A DNA stretch of 64,000 bases from Tenodera sinensis (Eukaryota > Arthropoda > Insecta > Mantodea > Mantidae), in NCBI GenBank assembly GCA_030765045.1, contig CM060967.1:123470912-123534911 (forward strand), in the 5' to 3' direction. Made by a program: the position numbers and the translations under genes. Shown piece after piece: positions 12,548 through 25,245 of the stretch. How positions within the stretch are numbered: the first letter of the stretch is position 1; each line of letters opens with the position of its first letter. The notes under the pieces are model-generated. The model saw only the letters and a list, made by a program, of their open reading frames with translations. It was not told where the DNA came from and made no database searches.

Positions 12548-12840
12548 GTTACAAACGTAAGCAGACTATGCTACACAGCTTTTCCTACCCAGCAAAATTC
12601 GCATAACTAGCACACTGTGCGACTATTTGACCGCCCGACCGACCGACCGATTAACTGACTCAGTTTTTATTGAGAATTTTTGGGGTTGATATTGTAAATT
12701 GCTTTTATTGTTGTTGCTCCTTCTTTCATATGAATGCTAAAGTATGTCAACGTTGTAATACGAAAATTGTGTTGGTTTTGTATAGGTATTTATAAGAAAT
12801 TGGTATTAATTGATAGAATTCCTAAGACATTGTGGTATAG

Positions 12841-12945
12841 ATCAAAAGAAGGAGAAAAGAATGGGAAGATCGCGTTAACAGAATGGATTATAATCAAGTC
12901 CTAAAACTTGCTATGAACTTCAGAGCAGACAATGGCAAGACTTAA
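12841..12945 (+). pseudogene. LINE ORF2 C-terminal fragment
   Basis: A 34-codon stretch reads RKEWEDRVNRMDYNQVLKLA and ends at a stop. This resembles the WxDHxxRMxxxR block found near the C-terminus of many non-LTR retrotransposon RT proteins. The fragment is short and unlinked to other domains. The following purine-rich stretch (13015-13045) is low complexity. Confidence 0.4.
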
Positions 12946-13810
12946 TTTCCTGAAAGCGGAATTTATTACCAAAAGAATAAGACAAATGAAAAAAAGGATA
13001 TTATTCTAAATTAAGAAGAGGAGGAGAAGGAGGAGCAGAAGAAGAATGGAACAGGATTTTTATATATTAAATTCGTGTTTAGTGTGCCAAATGTAACGGG
13101 GTATTTCTATATGAACGCCTTAGCGTGACTTTTGCCTCTAACGGCTTAGCATCTGTCGGAGAGCTTAGAGTTCTTAAATTTTAATCCCAGAGGTAGTACG
13201 GATGTAATGTAATTACTAATGCATTAATATCACTTCCGAGAATATCTAAACATTTTATTTACACTGAGAAATTGCCAGTCTATATATGGTTCGTTTTACA
13301 AACTTTCTCGCTAAACAATGGCGGATTACGTTGTAGATAAGGAATGGTTAAGCACAGCCAACGATCATATAACACCTGTTTCACTTTCTTTAATTCACAC
13401 AAAATAGTTGAATTAAATTAACATCACTTAGAAAACAGTTTCATTTACGAGCATCACCTATAAATCATAATTCCCTTCACAACACAATGGACATTTAACA
13501 TATTCCGTAATTAAACTATCGATCACTGCCCATTGTTTCTCTTAGTCGTTGAGTCTTAAAACAAAAGAAGTTAGCCTACGGTGCCTATATTCTCACAGAA
13601 TTGTTTCAGGGGGCTTTCTGCTATCTTTAGTTTGTTCAATTGGAATATTCCAGAGGACTTAGACAAAATACTACTTCAAAAAGAAGAAATCAAAGTGGTG
13701 CAGAACTGTTTTCACTAAACCATTTTGTGGGTTATTTGCATGCGACTTGGAACTGACCACTCGATAGAATTTGCATGGTTGAAGACTACTTCCGAACTGG
13801 AAGGACACAA
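12946..13810. other. Gap, nothing recognised
   Basis: It includes a GAGGAGAAGG purine-rich patch, otherwise AT-rich sequence without a gene or known repeat. Confidence 0.4.
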
Positions 13811-14346
13811 GCTCTAACGATTTTGATTAAAATAGGGTATGTTTAAGATATTTTTATGACAAATGAAATGTAGGTATACTTTGAATTTTCTGAACATAGC
13901 TCTAGTCCTGTTTTACTCTGGATGACTTTTACATAACTAGTAAACAATAAGAGACAGACCAAATCTTTCTGAACAAAAAGTGTACATCCTGCTAGAACAC
14001 AAAATTTATGTCCAAATATATTTTTTCGTAGAGTGAATCATTTCACAGATATTCCTTGCTATTTGTGTGAGTTTTGGAAAACAAACTTTTGTCAAATGCA
14101 AGATTGGGAGTCCATTTTCTTGTAACTTAGGCGTGCAAGGAGAATGGGATCTCAAAGATTTAAAAGATTTGACTATCGCTCAAAGTCTACTGTGTTCTAA
14201 TATTCCCCTTGCACCTACAATAAGCAATAAGATAATCTGTACAAATACTTATCTCAACTAAGACGAAGAAGATATAGGAATAAGAGTTTGTAAGGATGGT
14301 TAGTAGAAGAGTAGCGAAAGTCATGTGAGTCCAACACATCAAATTT
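13811..14346 (-). repeat. Family A repeat, copy 7 (reverse, 5' truncated)
   Basis: It begins at CTCTAACGATTTTGATTAAAAT. It continues through the ATTCCTTGCTATTTGTG and TTTGACTATCGCTCAAAG blocks to GTCATGTGAGTCCAACACATC. The TG tract and the hairpin end are missing. Confidence 0.75.
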
Positions 14347-15589
14347 TTAACGGAAGCACTGAACATTCCTTTAAACAAATTGAAAAGTGATTATTCTGAA
14401 ATTAAATACAAGAACCCGAAAAAATAACCAATTGATTGGTTTTACAATGTCTGTTTGGGGCAAATGGATACAACCATTTTAGTAACATTCATAATATTGT
14501 GACACAAAGTATGGATAATTTGTGATCTCTACAGATTTAATATGGTGTCAGTTTACCCAGTTCTCCCCTTCCTTTTAACACTACTGACATTCCTTGTAAT
14601 ATCCTCTTTCTTATAGGCCAGCTTCTTCTAACTTTCCAATAAAATTAGTAAGAAAAGTGCATTAAATATTATTTGCAAGTGACCTCCTGGCTCTATGTCT
14701 GTTTGCCCTATCCTTACCATAAACATAAAGGCCGAGAGTGAGTCACCAAGCTAGGCTGGTGAGAAACGTGATTTAGTGCGTCAGCTTCACTCACTATTTA
14801 AAGGTGCACTCTACATGATTACCTGTACCTCTCGCATTGTTTTGTATGTTTTAATTTATACACAAGAGCATAGTAATGTTGCATTCGTCCACTAAGTCAA
14901 TATCTATCGAGAACTGTGGTTCACCAACAATTTTGAGACACGTGCCTGGCAATAAGTTTAAGTCTGGGCTCCCTTCTTTCCTTATGTAGCATAAAGTTAA
15001 GCAACAGAAAACTTAAACACTTAGAAGTGTCTAATATTTATTTCAAAGCAGGTATTAGACTTATTTCTATACACCAAATACCGAAAGTATGAAAGTCGCA
15101 TCCCTGACATTAACAGTATCTTTAAACACGAATGACATTTTTTTCCTGATTTGTGGTTATATAAACTTTGACAAGAATGAAAATGACTTCAAGAGCATTT
15201 TACGGAAAATTCTCAAAATACGGATTCTTTGCACCATTCAAATATCTTTTGATCAAAAGTGTCAATGAAGTTTTCATAAAATCTGTATTAATGTTATAAT
15301 GAGAGAGTATTTGTGTGTAGATCCCGGTAACCTTAAAAGCCGTTTAAGCGATTTTTATAATTATTTCACAAACTAAAAGGTGTATTCTTTCTCCGGGACA
15401 TGGTTTGTAAAACATCTCTTAATTTCAGTTCCTAAATTATTAAAATATTAAAATGGAGTTAAGTAACCTAATAACCAATATAAATAGGACATTTCTTGAA
15501 AATATTTGCCTTGTTGCTTTAAAGATTCTTAACTTAAATACAAAATTTTGTACATATCTGAGCTTTTCTTCCTTCGTGAGAATTGTCAG
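14347..15589. other. Gap, nothing recognised
   Basis: AT-rich sequence with no coding motif, tRNA-like box or tandem repeat that I can see. Confidence 0.4.
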
Positions 15590-15835
15590 ACTGACAGTGC
15601 GACGACCGATTGACTGATACGCAGAATGATCGCCTGTCTTAGATAACCAACCACTGACTGGCCAACGGTGCGACTGATCAAGAATCAAGTGGTCAGTCGT
15701 ACGATGACCAATCAACCAACGATCAGCCTGTAGACTGGCCGACCACCTGATGACTGACCAAGTGATCAACTGACTGACCATTGATCTGACTTTTGCCTAA
15801 CTGGCTGAATGATTGCCTGTTATATAGACACGTAC
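15590..15835. repeat. Cryptic GACTGACCAAC-rich simple repeat
   Basis: Short words such as GACTGACC, GATCAAC, GACCAATC and their complements recur irregularly over about 245 bases. It has the look of a decayed tetranucleotide (GACT/GACC) satellite. A related short (GACC)n patch is near 12630-12650. Confidence 0.55.
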
Positions 15836-16599
15836 ACGGACCTTCTCTGAAACATTTGACTTCAAAGGATCTCAAGATGTATAATAGGCTAATAATACAC
15901 TAATATTGCTACGCTGAAGATTTGCAAAATGTTTGATTCCAATTCATTTATGAAAACTTTCAATATTGCTTAGGTAATTAGGTATTTTGCTGGTTTTCAT
16001 ATATTTTCACAGTACAGCGTTTGTTTATGGTAAGTTTTGAAGCTGCCTAAGCCTCCTCTAATAATAAACCCTTCTATTCATTGATAGTTTTTAGAAAAAT
16101 CTTATTTCAAAAGTTTTGTTACAGGAAAGTAATATGAACTTCATATTAAAGATCATTAGACTCCTCATGAAGACCATTAGACTATAAGTGGACACAGTTT
16201 ATCGGGAGTCCCCAAGAGTTCAAGATGGCCGATATTACACTAAACAGCTGACGAAACAATTCCAAAACGCAGTCCTGCCAATGTGCATAATAAAGGCATT
16301 TCTAACCTCAAATATCACGGGGTTAAAGTAACATACTTTCAAACGATAATAATGCTTGGACATCGTTACCACACAACAAAGAACGTTCTGCAATAACACA
16401 TTTGGATGAAATAATTTCCGAGCGTTAAATGTCGTAATACATATTTAATGCATTACTGTGTAGCGTACACAAAAATAACAACAGTAACTATAACTGCATA
16501 TACTGCTCGAAAAGAATTCAAGACAAAATCACGCAAGCACAAGCAGTACGTCCACAGATTGATTGATTAATTAATTAATACGGCGTCTAAAGGGAATTT
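15836..16599. other. Gap, nothing recognised
   Basis: AT-rich sequence with no recognisable coding or repeat structure. It may contain the 3' flank of the minus-strand mariner remnant. Confidence 0.4.
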
Positions 16600-17745
16600 T
16601 GTTTTAAAATCTATCAGTTGGCCTTTCTGCAACGTGTTCATAAACAAGGGCTTATGTGGCAACATAACAGACGCAATAACACCAGTTATGGCCGTAGCTT
16701 TGCCATGGTTATATGTCACGAACAGTTGTCGGCACTAATACAACCTAACGGATGGAATATCACCAAATATAACCAGACTGCACCTAATGGTGGAAAAAAG
16801 TCAAGGTTGTTTTTTTGGGGTATGTCTATCCCGCAATACGCAGTCCAGATTCTGGTTTTTGATGCGAAGAACACATTTCAATTGGTTCAATATTTTCAAC
16901 ATTTCTTCCACGTAGGAAATGAGGCGTGGATCTAAAACACTACTAATCTAATGGCGCAAGATCAGGGCTGTATGTTGAAAGTGGTAGGAGTTTGACTCCT
17001 TGCAATTCCTGAATTTTTGTCATTGTTCTTTGAGCTGTATGAGTTCTCGCATTGTCCCGGTGCAAGGTAACTCTGTTTCTCTTATACCTATCGGACACTA
17101 CCACTGCTTAAAACTTGATGAACTCGTTCCAATTGTTGAGAATAAAGTTCCAGACCGACTGTATGCCCATTCAACAAAAATATCCAGTGAATCACCCTTT
17201 CCAAATTCTACTAGACACATCTTATTATTTTGAGGCTGACCGGGTTTTTTAACGACGTTTGCAAACTGATGGGTATCAGACCCAGTGTTTCCAGGAGCCA
17301 GAATTGCGGTAATACATCCATCACATGTGACAACTCTATTATTATAACTCTATTATCCCAGCGATAACCGGATGCTAGATATCTACCCTACGTTGAGCTT
17401 GATCAGGTTTGAAATTATGTGGCAGAAATTTAAGTCTCTTAATATGGCTATATAGGTATGGCATGTTCCGAAGTACCAAGTTCTTCTGAGAACTTGCACG
17501 TGCCTGTTTGTTGGATTTTTCTCCAAAACGCTGTGTTATTCCATAACTTGGGTCTGCTAAAACGTTGTAAATCTTTAGTTTTCGGCTCCATTATTGAGAC
17601 GCTGGAACCATTTTCACCTTCGACTTTGCATAATCTTCGAGTCGCGGCAACAGTTTTGTAACCTTGTTTCTAGTAGTGCTTCAGGACTCTAACCCCACAT
17701 TTTGTTGCCTCCATTTTATAATGTTACTATAGCAAGTGCTGGTTG
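16600..17745 (-). pseudogene. mariner/Tc1-superfamily transposase pseudogene
   Basis: On the minus strand a broken frame reads HRDNARTHTA (about 17034-17062), then MTKIQELQG, then YSPDLAPLD near 16947-16975. These are the second and third catalytic Asp blocks of mariner-type transposases, with 35 residues between the two Asp residues. Two stop codons follow immediately, then FLRGRNVENIE. Further upstream on the minus strand, near 17600-17720, are MEATKCGVRVLKHYY-like and KQGYKTVAATRRLC segments that fit the N-terminal helix-turn-helix region. Multiple stops and shifts leave it dead. No clear terminal inverted repeats were found. Confidence 0.75.
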
Positions 17746-17846
17746 CCAACATGTTAACAACACGGAGCAATAGCCATGGTCTTAAAATACATTAATAAAG
17801 TAAAGTAATGGCCTTTCAAGAAGAGTACCCTTGATTCAAAATAGTA

Positions 17847-18338
17847 ATAAATAATGTAGTGCTGGAACAAGTACACAAGTTTAACTATTTAGGATGCAAT
17901 GTAAGATATCAACATAATCAAGACTTAAACAATAAAGTAAGTGAATTCCAGTACAGTTTCGGAATATTAGCAAGAACATTAAACAGAAAAACAAGAAAAG
18001 AAACAAGCTAACAGTGGCGATTCCAACGTTAACATGGTTATGAAACATGGACGATAAAGAAAAAAGAATGGGATAAAATAAATGCCACAGAAATGAGATA
18101 ACTCAGAGCTATGAAAGCATATGCAATAATGGATAAAATAAAAATTGAAGAAATAAGAGAAGAACTAGTTATGAGAAATATAAGAAATATGGAGAAAGCA
18201 TTTACAAAGGATGGACAATACCCGATACCCAAAATAACATACAATTACCAACCATATGGGAGCAGAGATGTTGGAAGACCGATGGGAAGGTGGAACACAG
18301 ACTTGAGGCCGGAACAGGAGAAGTCTCCTAATCCATGA
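17847..18338 (+). pseudogene. LINE reverse transcriptase C-terminal fragment
   Basis: The frames include VHKFNYLGCNV, KINATEMR then LRAMKAYAIMDKI, EEIREELVMRNI, and DVGRPMGRWNTDLRPEQ before a stop. This is the standard C-terminal layout of a non-LTR retrotransposon RT protein: FxYLG, the AEMRFLR block, then GRP..RW. In-frame stops near 18010 and 18098 show that it is inactive. It may belong with the fragment at 20216-20505. Confidence 0.7.
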
Positions 18339-18605
18339 CGTGTTGTTGGTGAGTAAAGCTTATATAAGTACGGTATAAACCGATTTACAAACCCGAAATG
18401 CTTGTGTAATAGTCCATATCGCTACCAACACGACAAATAAGCTTTAACACTAATATGACTAGGATGTACGGGTTCAGAGAACGCTGGTGACCCTGGTAGT
18501 TGAACGCCCTTAATTGCACATCGTTATCATCATATCTTACGAAGCATGAGGAGTTATCTGACGTCACATTCCGTATGTCCCGGATTCTAGCCCTTAGGTG
18601 ATCGA

Positions 18606-18828
18606 TCATCCTCAATTAGATGTTTTCATTATTTTCATTGGTCCCTGAGCATCCTGTTTGACGTCGTCTTTGCCATCCTGAGGATGATAGGACCAAGGGG
18701 CAGTCGACGATGGAATGCGGAGGATACTTTGATGAGAAACGTTTCTACCCTGGCAATGGAAGCCACGATGTGCTATCTGGATGATGTCATCACTACATTT
18801 GATCAAACTTAACCTCATCCTCAATTAG
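18606..18828 (-). mobile_element. Short insertion flanked by 14-bp direct repeats, A-rich tail on minus strand
   Basis: TCATCCTCAATTAG occurs at 18606-18619 and identically at 18815-18828. The intervening ~195 bases read on the minus strand end in AATGAAAATAATGAAAACAT, an A-rich tail. This is the layout of a 5'-truncated LINE or a SINE inserted by target-primed reverse transcription. I cannot name the source family. Confidence 0.6.
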
Positions 18829-19555
18829 TCTCACTGCTTTCCAAGGAGTTGAAATCCTCCGGTGGTCCATACCTCAGATATGGGCATTGTTGACCACTGT
18901 CACCACATATCAGGCAATCTCCATCCTTTTCCTTCTCCTTATCTGTTGGCAAAACACAAGCAAGCAATAACACAAAATGTAATACCAGATTTAATTGCAG
19001 GCTGCCATTAAGAAATCAACCTACAAGGAAAGAAAACTCATTGCTGAAGTTGGAAACTATGCAAGTAATTGTTAACAAAGTTGCAGCTATATAAAACAGT
19101 AGCTAAAAACAATTACAATATGCAAGACTTCCTTTACAATACTCTGAACAGGTTGGTGTATTATCTGACACTGACTGAGCTAGTGCTAACAGACTGGAAC
19201 ATCAACATGTGGAAGTCAAACGGTGAAGAGCACAATGTGAAATATCACAACTAATACAACATTTATTAGCCTTTCTTCTGTAACGAGAACCACTAGCTAC
19301 ACCTACCACATGCATCCTTGCAGCAAAACACATCTAGGTATACGATTCTAACACGATTTCCAAAACTATGTCACTTATGCTGGTTATATATAACATTTTA
19401 TAGTTTTATTATCTTAATCGTGATTTTCTGGTGGGTAAATCACTTCATTTTATTGGACAAATGTACAAGTTTCAATCCATTTTAAGACCAGAAGTCTCAA
19501 GAGGTGTGAGATGCAAGGAACACAAAAGAGAAATGCTCCAAACCATACCGAAAAA
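18829..19555. other. Gap, nothing recognised
   Basis: No coding or repeat signal is visible. The short open frame at 19069-19254 has no recognisable motif. Confidence 0.4.
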
Positions 19556-20218
19556 AATCTGATGTATTGCATTCACATGACTTTCTCAACTCTTGCACTA
19601 TCCATTGTTAAAATTCCTATATCTTCTTCATGTTAGTTGTGATAAACATTCGCACTACTTATTTTATTGCTTATATCCTTATACGTGCAAGGGGAATATT
19701 AGAATACAGATGGCTTTGAGCGATAATCCCATCTCTTAAAAGTTTGAGATTACGTCCTCTTTGCACGGTTAACATATAAAGAATGAACAACGATGTTGCA
19801 CAATAACAAGGAATAGCTCCGAAACGGTTCACTGTACAAAAAATATTTACACATAGATTGTGTGTTTTAGAGATCTATATTTCTAGTATAGAGATTTGAT
19901 CTATCTCTTATGGTTTACCAGTTATGAAAATGCCATCCAGAGTAAACAGGACTATATAGGCTATAGTCAGAAAATTCAAAAGAAACATTTCATCAAAATC
20001 GTTAGACCTATTTTTGAGAAAATAAAAATTGTCAGAAACTTTTCCATGTAAAGGGAAGTTTAGGGCGGAGGAAGTTCTTCGTGTCACAGCCTTAAAATAT
20101 GTTAAACTTAAATAACAACTTTGATTTTTAACTGACTTGGTGTTTAAGTTATGCCGTTCTACTAGACTGACAGACACACAGACACACATAAGGTCCTTTT
20201 TCTAAATTTTTTTTCTTG
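19556..20218 (+). repeat. Family A repeat, copy 8 (forward, 3' truncated)
   Basis: It starts at AATCTGATGTATTGCATTCACATG. Most family blocks are present in order up to AGACACACAGACACACATAAGGTCC and TTTTTCTAAA. The GGAATACAATAC hairpin end is missing, and a LINE fragment follows directly. Confidence 0.75.
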
Positions 20219-20505
20219 CAAACGTTGCAAAATAAAAGCAGGAAGGAGACGAAACTCAAATTTTACAAAACAATGGCATTACCAGTGTTGAAATATGGTA
20301 ACGAGTTCTGGATTATGGATAAAAAGATAAAAGCAAATAGTATGCCGCAGAAATTATATTTTTCTATTTGTAATAGAAGAGATCGCTTTCGTAACTAGGA
20401 TATCCGAGAAGAAGTAGGTATATATAACACAAACTACGAGGAAGAAGAGAAGTGGAATGGTCAAGGAAGAGAGGTAGCTGAAGACAGAACAGGCAATCTG
20501 ACTAA
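20216..20505 (+). pseudogene. LINE reverse transcriptase C-terminal fragment
   Basis: It reads KETKLKFYKTMALPVLKYGN, then EFWIMDKK, matching the LKxYKxMAxPxLLYGxExW block that follows the RT domain in many LINEs. A stop occurs after RDRFRN, and a decayed IREEVGIYN segment continues. Its junction with family A copy 8 is abrupt. Confidence 0.7.
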
Positions 20506-21592
20506 TTCATGAAGTGTAGAAGAACACAATAATCATGATTTTTAGGAGATCACTTCATTTTATTCATGAAATAGTCTTAGCAAATGCCATTCTTCTGGAA
20601 TCATTGTGACCGAGTAAGAATTTACGTATGATTTTGAAAGCAGTGGTTTTAATACTATATATAGCTATATATTGTGTTATTGTGTTATAGTTTTATATTA
20701 TAATTCTTAAAATATTAAGTTATTTCTATTTGCCAGTTCCTATTGTTGGGAAAGCTGAAAGTTTTGTTTTGAATAAAAATACATCAGATACTACGAGTAC
20801 AGATATATTTAATGTATGAGATGAAAATCAAGTATTATGTTATATAAGAACTACAGTGAGTAAAGAAAGTATATTTAAGTCCCTTGTGTAAATATTTTTA
20901 ATTACTGTAGACATGGCAGCAGCGATATAATTGTAATGGTTTTCCACGTGGTTCTTTGACAGGTTGCACGAGGTATGGCTGCCACATGTACTAAAACAAA
21001 GCATGCACGTACAACCCCGCCCAGACATCTACCATTGGTGCTCCTTCTGCTCAAGAGAGAAGGGAAAAATGTTTTTAAAGAGGGGGAAATTTGATTGGAT
21101 GGCAAAACAAGAAGCCAGAGTCCTTTTTTTTTTTCAACCCTCTCTCTGAGCACTAAATGAATGCACGGTTACAGAAGCGAGCGAGGTTTTCATCAACATC
21201 AACCGTGTATCTTATTGCGGGACGTGATGTGAAGTTGTTATTTGATGGTACAGTCAGGTGCACCTGTACCTACATTATACTCTACCGTACTTCCCTGCTA
21301 GTTTGCTTTGTTCTGCACCTTCCTCCACTGCATATACGAGGTTTTTTTTTTCTTTGCCACAATCAGTAGTAACCACAATGGTCTGCAAATACTCGGCATC
21401 ATTTCTTTTACCGTTTTCCTTTTAAGCATACATGTGACTGAACATTTGAAATTCTCAAACAACAATGCTAGCGTTTTTAAATGCATAACTAATACAGTGC
21501 AAATATGTGACAGTCTATGTTTCATATATTTTGCTCTAAAAGTTTCGAAATGCTGAGCAAATTTCTTTATATTTGTTACGTCACTAAAGAAA
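20506..21592. other. Gap, nothing recognised
   Basis: Mostly AT-rich, with a slightly GC-richer patch around 20940-21330 containing short overlapping open frames without known motifs. No tRNA-like boxes were seen. Confidence 0.4.
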
Positions 21593-21606
21593 AGTATATA
21601 TATATA

Positions 21607-21652
<46 letters not shown>
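21593..21652. repeat. (TA)n plus poly-A tract
   Basis: A short TA run passes directly into about 42 consecutive A residues. It could be a degraded retroelement tail, but no element body is recognisable on its 5' side. Confidence 0.9.
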
Positions 21653-21653
<1 letters not shown>

Positions 21654-21811
21654 ATTATAGTCTAATATTTTAACCCTAGTTTCAAAATACATCTACTTTT
21701 TAAAATTTCCCTAACTTTCTCTGTGTCTCATTCAGTTTAGGCTCCAAAAATGTTCAAAGTTATAAACAGTTTCAGCTAAAAATTGTAATATCTGTGTTTG
21801 AAAATTAAAAA

Positions 21812-22240
21812 CTCTGATGTGTTGTACTCACACAACCTTCTCTACTCTTGTACTAACCATTCTTACGAACTATTATTCCCTTATCTTCTTCGTGCTAGTT
21901 AACATAAAAATTTACAGAAATTATTGTTTATCTTGTAGGTGCAAGGAGAATATGGCAATACAGTAGACTTTCAGCGATAGTCAAATCTTTTAAAATTTTC
22001 AAATTCCGTTCTCTTTGCACGGGTAACATTTAAAAGATGAATAAAAATGTTGTATATGACTGAAGCATGTTCTTCAAAACTCACACAAATAACGAGGAAT
22101 ATCTCCGAAATGGTTCACTCCACAAAAAGGTTATTCGAACATAAATGGTGCGTTTTAGCAAGATCTACATTTAGTTTAGGCTGCAGTATTTGTTTTCAAA
22201 ATCTTCGTGTCGCATCCTTGAAAGGCATTAAATTTAAATG
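21812..22240 (+). repeat. Family A repeat, copy 9 (forward, internally deleted)
   Basis: It starts at CTCTGATGTGTTGTACTCACAC. The order is normal to AAGATCTACATTTAGT, after which it jumps to TTTTCAAAATCTTCGTGTCGCATCC. The whole CTCTTACGGTTTACC to AAAGGGTAG segment is deleted. Confidence 0.7.
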
Positions 22241-23929
22241 CTAACCTCACTTATTTTATAGAATTAAAATAAAAAGATGATCTTCCGTCGATTTTCATGA
22301 AATATCAGTCAACAATCACGTTTAGCATTCCAGCCAGATTCATTTCTAGAACAAGGGTTACAATACTTTGATAAAAAATTACAATTATATGCAAGTAAAA
22401 AATGCAACCATAACCTAAAATTTACAAAAGCATGACCTAACAATATTACAATGACTAGAAACATCAGTTGAGAAATAATTTGAGTTCATCACATTGAACT
22501 ATTTATTGCAAGAAAAGAATCCACATGAGAAACGTGATGGAATTTATTATTAATTTATACCTTTTAGTTTATAAAAATTATTAACACATTGCAGATGTAT
22601 ACTGTGATTTTTACGTATTCCCTTTTACCTCAGTTTTTCAGCCCTATGTTGTAATATGCTTAAAACGTATTGGAAATGGGTATTTAGTTTGTACGCCAGT
22701 CCTTTATGACGAACTAGCCTTAAGGTTAATATGTCGTCGATACAGTATTGTGCGCCTCAGGGGCCACTATATTCTTCCAGTTGGAACAATATATTTTTTC
22801 AGTTCTCACTTTAATACTATGGCAATGGCTATCTTGGAATGGTTGTACCCAATATCAACAATGATTTCTTCTGTAGTGGATTTAGTAGAAGTTTGGTTTG
22901 AAACATCTTTAATAGGTTTGTTATTGCTAGAGTACAAACAGACAAACTTTGAGATATCCAAGTATACATATTATTTGTAATCTAGAGAAATAGAGCTGGC
23001 TTTAGCATTTTCAGAAGAACTCTTAAAGTACCATACACCAAGATATTTGTAAACTGAAGTTAATTTTGAATATATCCAATGGGAGACTGTTATTCTGTCT
23101 GACTGGCATTTTGTCAGCAATTACTCTTAATCAAATCTAACATTTTAATTTCTGGATTCAATAACACCCTAATGTTAAATGCGTATCTTTATGCCCAGCC
23201 CTTTCTGAGGAACTTGCCCCACTCTACCATTAGAGAATGTGTATAGAAAAACCAAGATGACCAACGTTAAAATAAATACACACTGCTCTGTTGTTGCGAA
23301 CAATGCAATGTTCCCTACGAAAATGAAGGGAAAAAAACATGTAAACTAATTAAAAATAAATAAAAAGCCATAGCACTCAAGGAATGATCTAGTTAAACTA
23401 TACTCCAAAGTTTAAGAGTAATAAAGATGAAACAACTCTTTCAATGGACGGGACCATACAATGTAGCTGACTATGAACTTTGCACCCGGTCAGGGGACAA
23501 CAAGAGCAGGTTCCAGGTGCACAAGTAACTCCCTCTCAATGACGTGATGTTTATATACTTCACATTAACGTTACGCTAATATCTTGGTTACGAAGGAATC
23601 GTTTCATCTTTAGTTATAACTTTTAAAGTGAGCATTATAAACTCCAAAATAAGTTATTATTTATGCTTCCATTATTTTCTTCCGATTAATGAACTAATCC
23701 TGTTCTGAACAAATAGCATACTTTTATTTATTTTATAAGGAAAGAAAAGATAAAGTAATATATTTTAAATTTGGTCTTGATACACAATGTATAATGAGTT
23801 TCATTTGTGCACCCTGTATGAATATACACAAATAGTAACTAATATAATCAAAATTAACAATTAATATTTTGATATACCTAAGTAGAAAACAAAACAAAAA
23901 TCACAGATTTTATTAAGTTCCTAATAGGG
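22241..23929. other. Gap, nothing recognised
   Basis: AT-rich sequence. A plus-strand open frame at 22750-22980 has no recognisable motif. No repeat family was identified by eye. Confidence 0.4.
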
Positions 23930-24625
23930 ACTGCAAATCCTTTTCAGCACTCGTGTCTGCTTCTTGATGTCTAGGAAGGTCTTTCGGTGTCTCAGAAGCG
24001 TGTACATAATTGTTTTTGGAGAATTTTGTTAACCCCTTTTGGCAGTTTTGATTGGAGATGTCTTATATATTGTGCTTTTAACAAGAATTATCCATGTTAA
24101 ATAGGAAGTTCCTTTCTGGTCATCTCATTTCCATACTGGAAGCCGTATCATGTTTGAGTTCATTCCTGCAATGTCCAATAGAGCACAGAATAAAACCAAA
24201 GGCCAAAGACTTGTGCACGTCCAAAACAATAGTATAAATTTTGATTTAAGGAACCTTGACTACTTTTATGGAACTACGGAATCGTATGACCTTGGGCATC
24301 TTATCTTTCTGTAAGCACTGTGTTGCTCCGAAGCACAGAAGTCAGCAGAGTCACCAGGGTATTCTGCTTTGGCACTAAGATACAATCGCTTCAGGGTGTC
24401 TAAATCCAAATTGTAGCGAATACCTAAACTTAGTCAATTTTGTTTACCAAAAAAGAAGAGTTCCAAAATAAGACTTTCTTTGGGCAAATCGTCCAAAAGC
24501 CCAAGAGAAGTAGTTAAACCAATTGTCAGGGTTGTGTTGCCATTACTTTTTACAACCATCTGGGTGACTGATAAAACTATCACTGTAAATGTTTTCGAGT
24601 CCAAATCTACGTTCATTTCTTCTAG
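23930..24625 (-). pseudogene. piggyBac-like transposase pseudogene
   Basis: The minus strand reads MNVDLDSKTFTVIVLSV (24560-24616), then NTTLTIGLTTSLGLLDDL and KESLILELFF, then after stops WPLVLFCALLDIAGMNSNMI near 24150-24215. These resemble piggyBac-family blocks: a strand with DSKT, the TxDNWFTS-like stretch followed by LL..L.LxGT, and the RWP..LFxxLLDIAxxN block. A cysteine-containing tail is weakly suggested near 23935. The frame is broken several times. The call rests on block order and wording, with no alignment. Confidence 0.55.
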
Positions 24626-25169
24626 AATAAAGTAAAATTTGTTTTCAACAAGTAATCTAGTTTTTGCCTAACAAACACAGAAGACACTGAGAGGAGAGTT
24701 AATCAATTTCATAGTATTTCTGGAACAATTGGAAGGACACGGAGAAAAAAATATTGGAATATAAATTTTTGGCTCCGAATAATAGACAATAACAAAAAAG
24801 AGATATCACACACACAGATATCACAGATGAAGTTGAGAGATATGTAATAAGATGTACTGAAGTTGATAAAATAAGAAATAACACATGAAATTACATTTTT
24901 CTTTTTCCAGATAATGATAAACTCGTATTATCAAAGAAAGGAATGATTAATCGGCGGATTGGGAAGAAAAATTAAAATAGAGTTTTTCTTTGTGAATGTT
25001 CCTTAGCTGCTGTGTTTCTCAACATTCTATTCTATACTGGACGTGAAAGATTGCTTAATTTTTCACAGAGCCTCTTTATCAGGCTTGAGGTTCTTTCACG
25101 TGATGTGAATCTACGAGAGACCACCGGCTTTATTTCCTTTCCCAAGGGAGACATGGTAAAGTTTTTAGG
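24626..25169. other. Gap, nothing recognised
   Basis: AT-rich sequence, possibly including the 5' part of the minus-strand piggyBac-like element. No recognisable motif. Confidence 0.35.
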
Positions 25170-25245
25170 CTCGAAAGAAATCCGTCGTGTTTGAATCCAC
25201 GGCCTCAACAACCAGAGACTAGCATGATACCCCTAGACCACGAAG
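25170..25245 (-). mobile_element. tRNA-like SINE head fragment
   Basis: On the minus strand GTGGTCTAGGGGTATCATGC resembles a tRNA D-arm/box A region, and GTGGATTCAAACACG resembles box B. No body or tail was recognised, so it is either a decayed SINE or a tRNA pseudogene. Confidence 0.5.
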
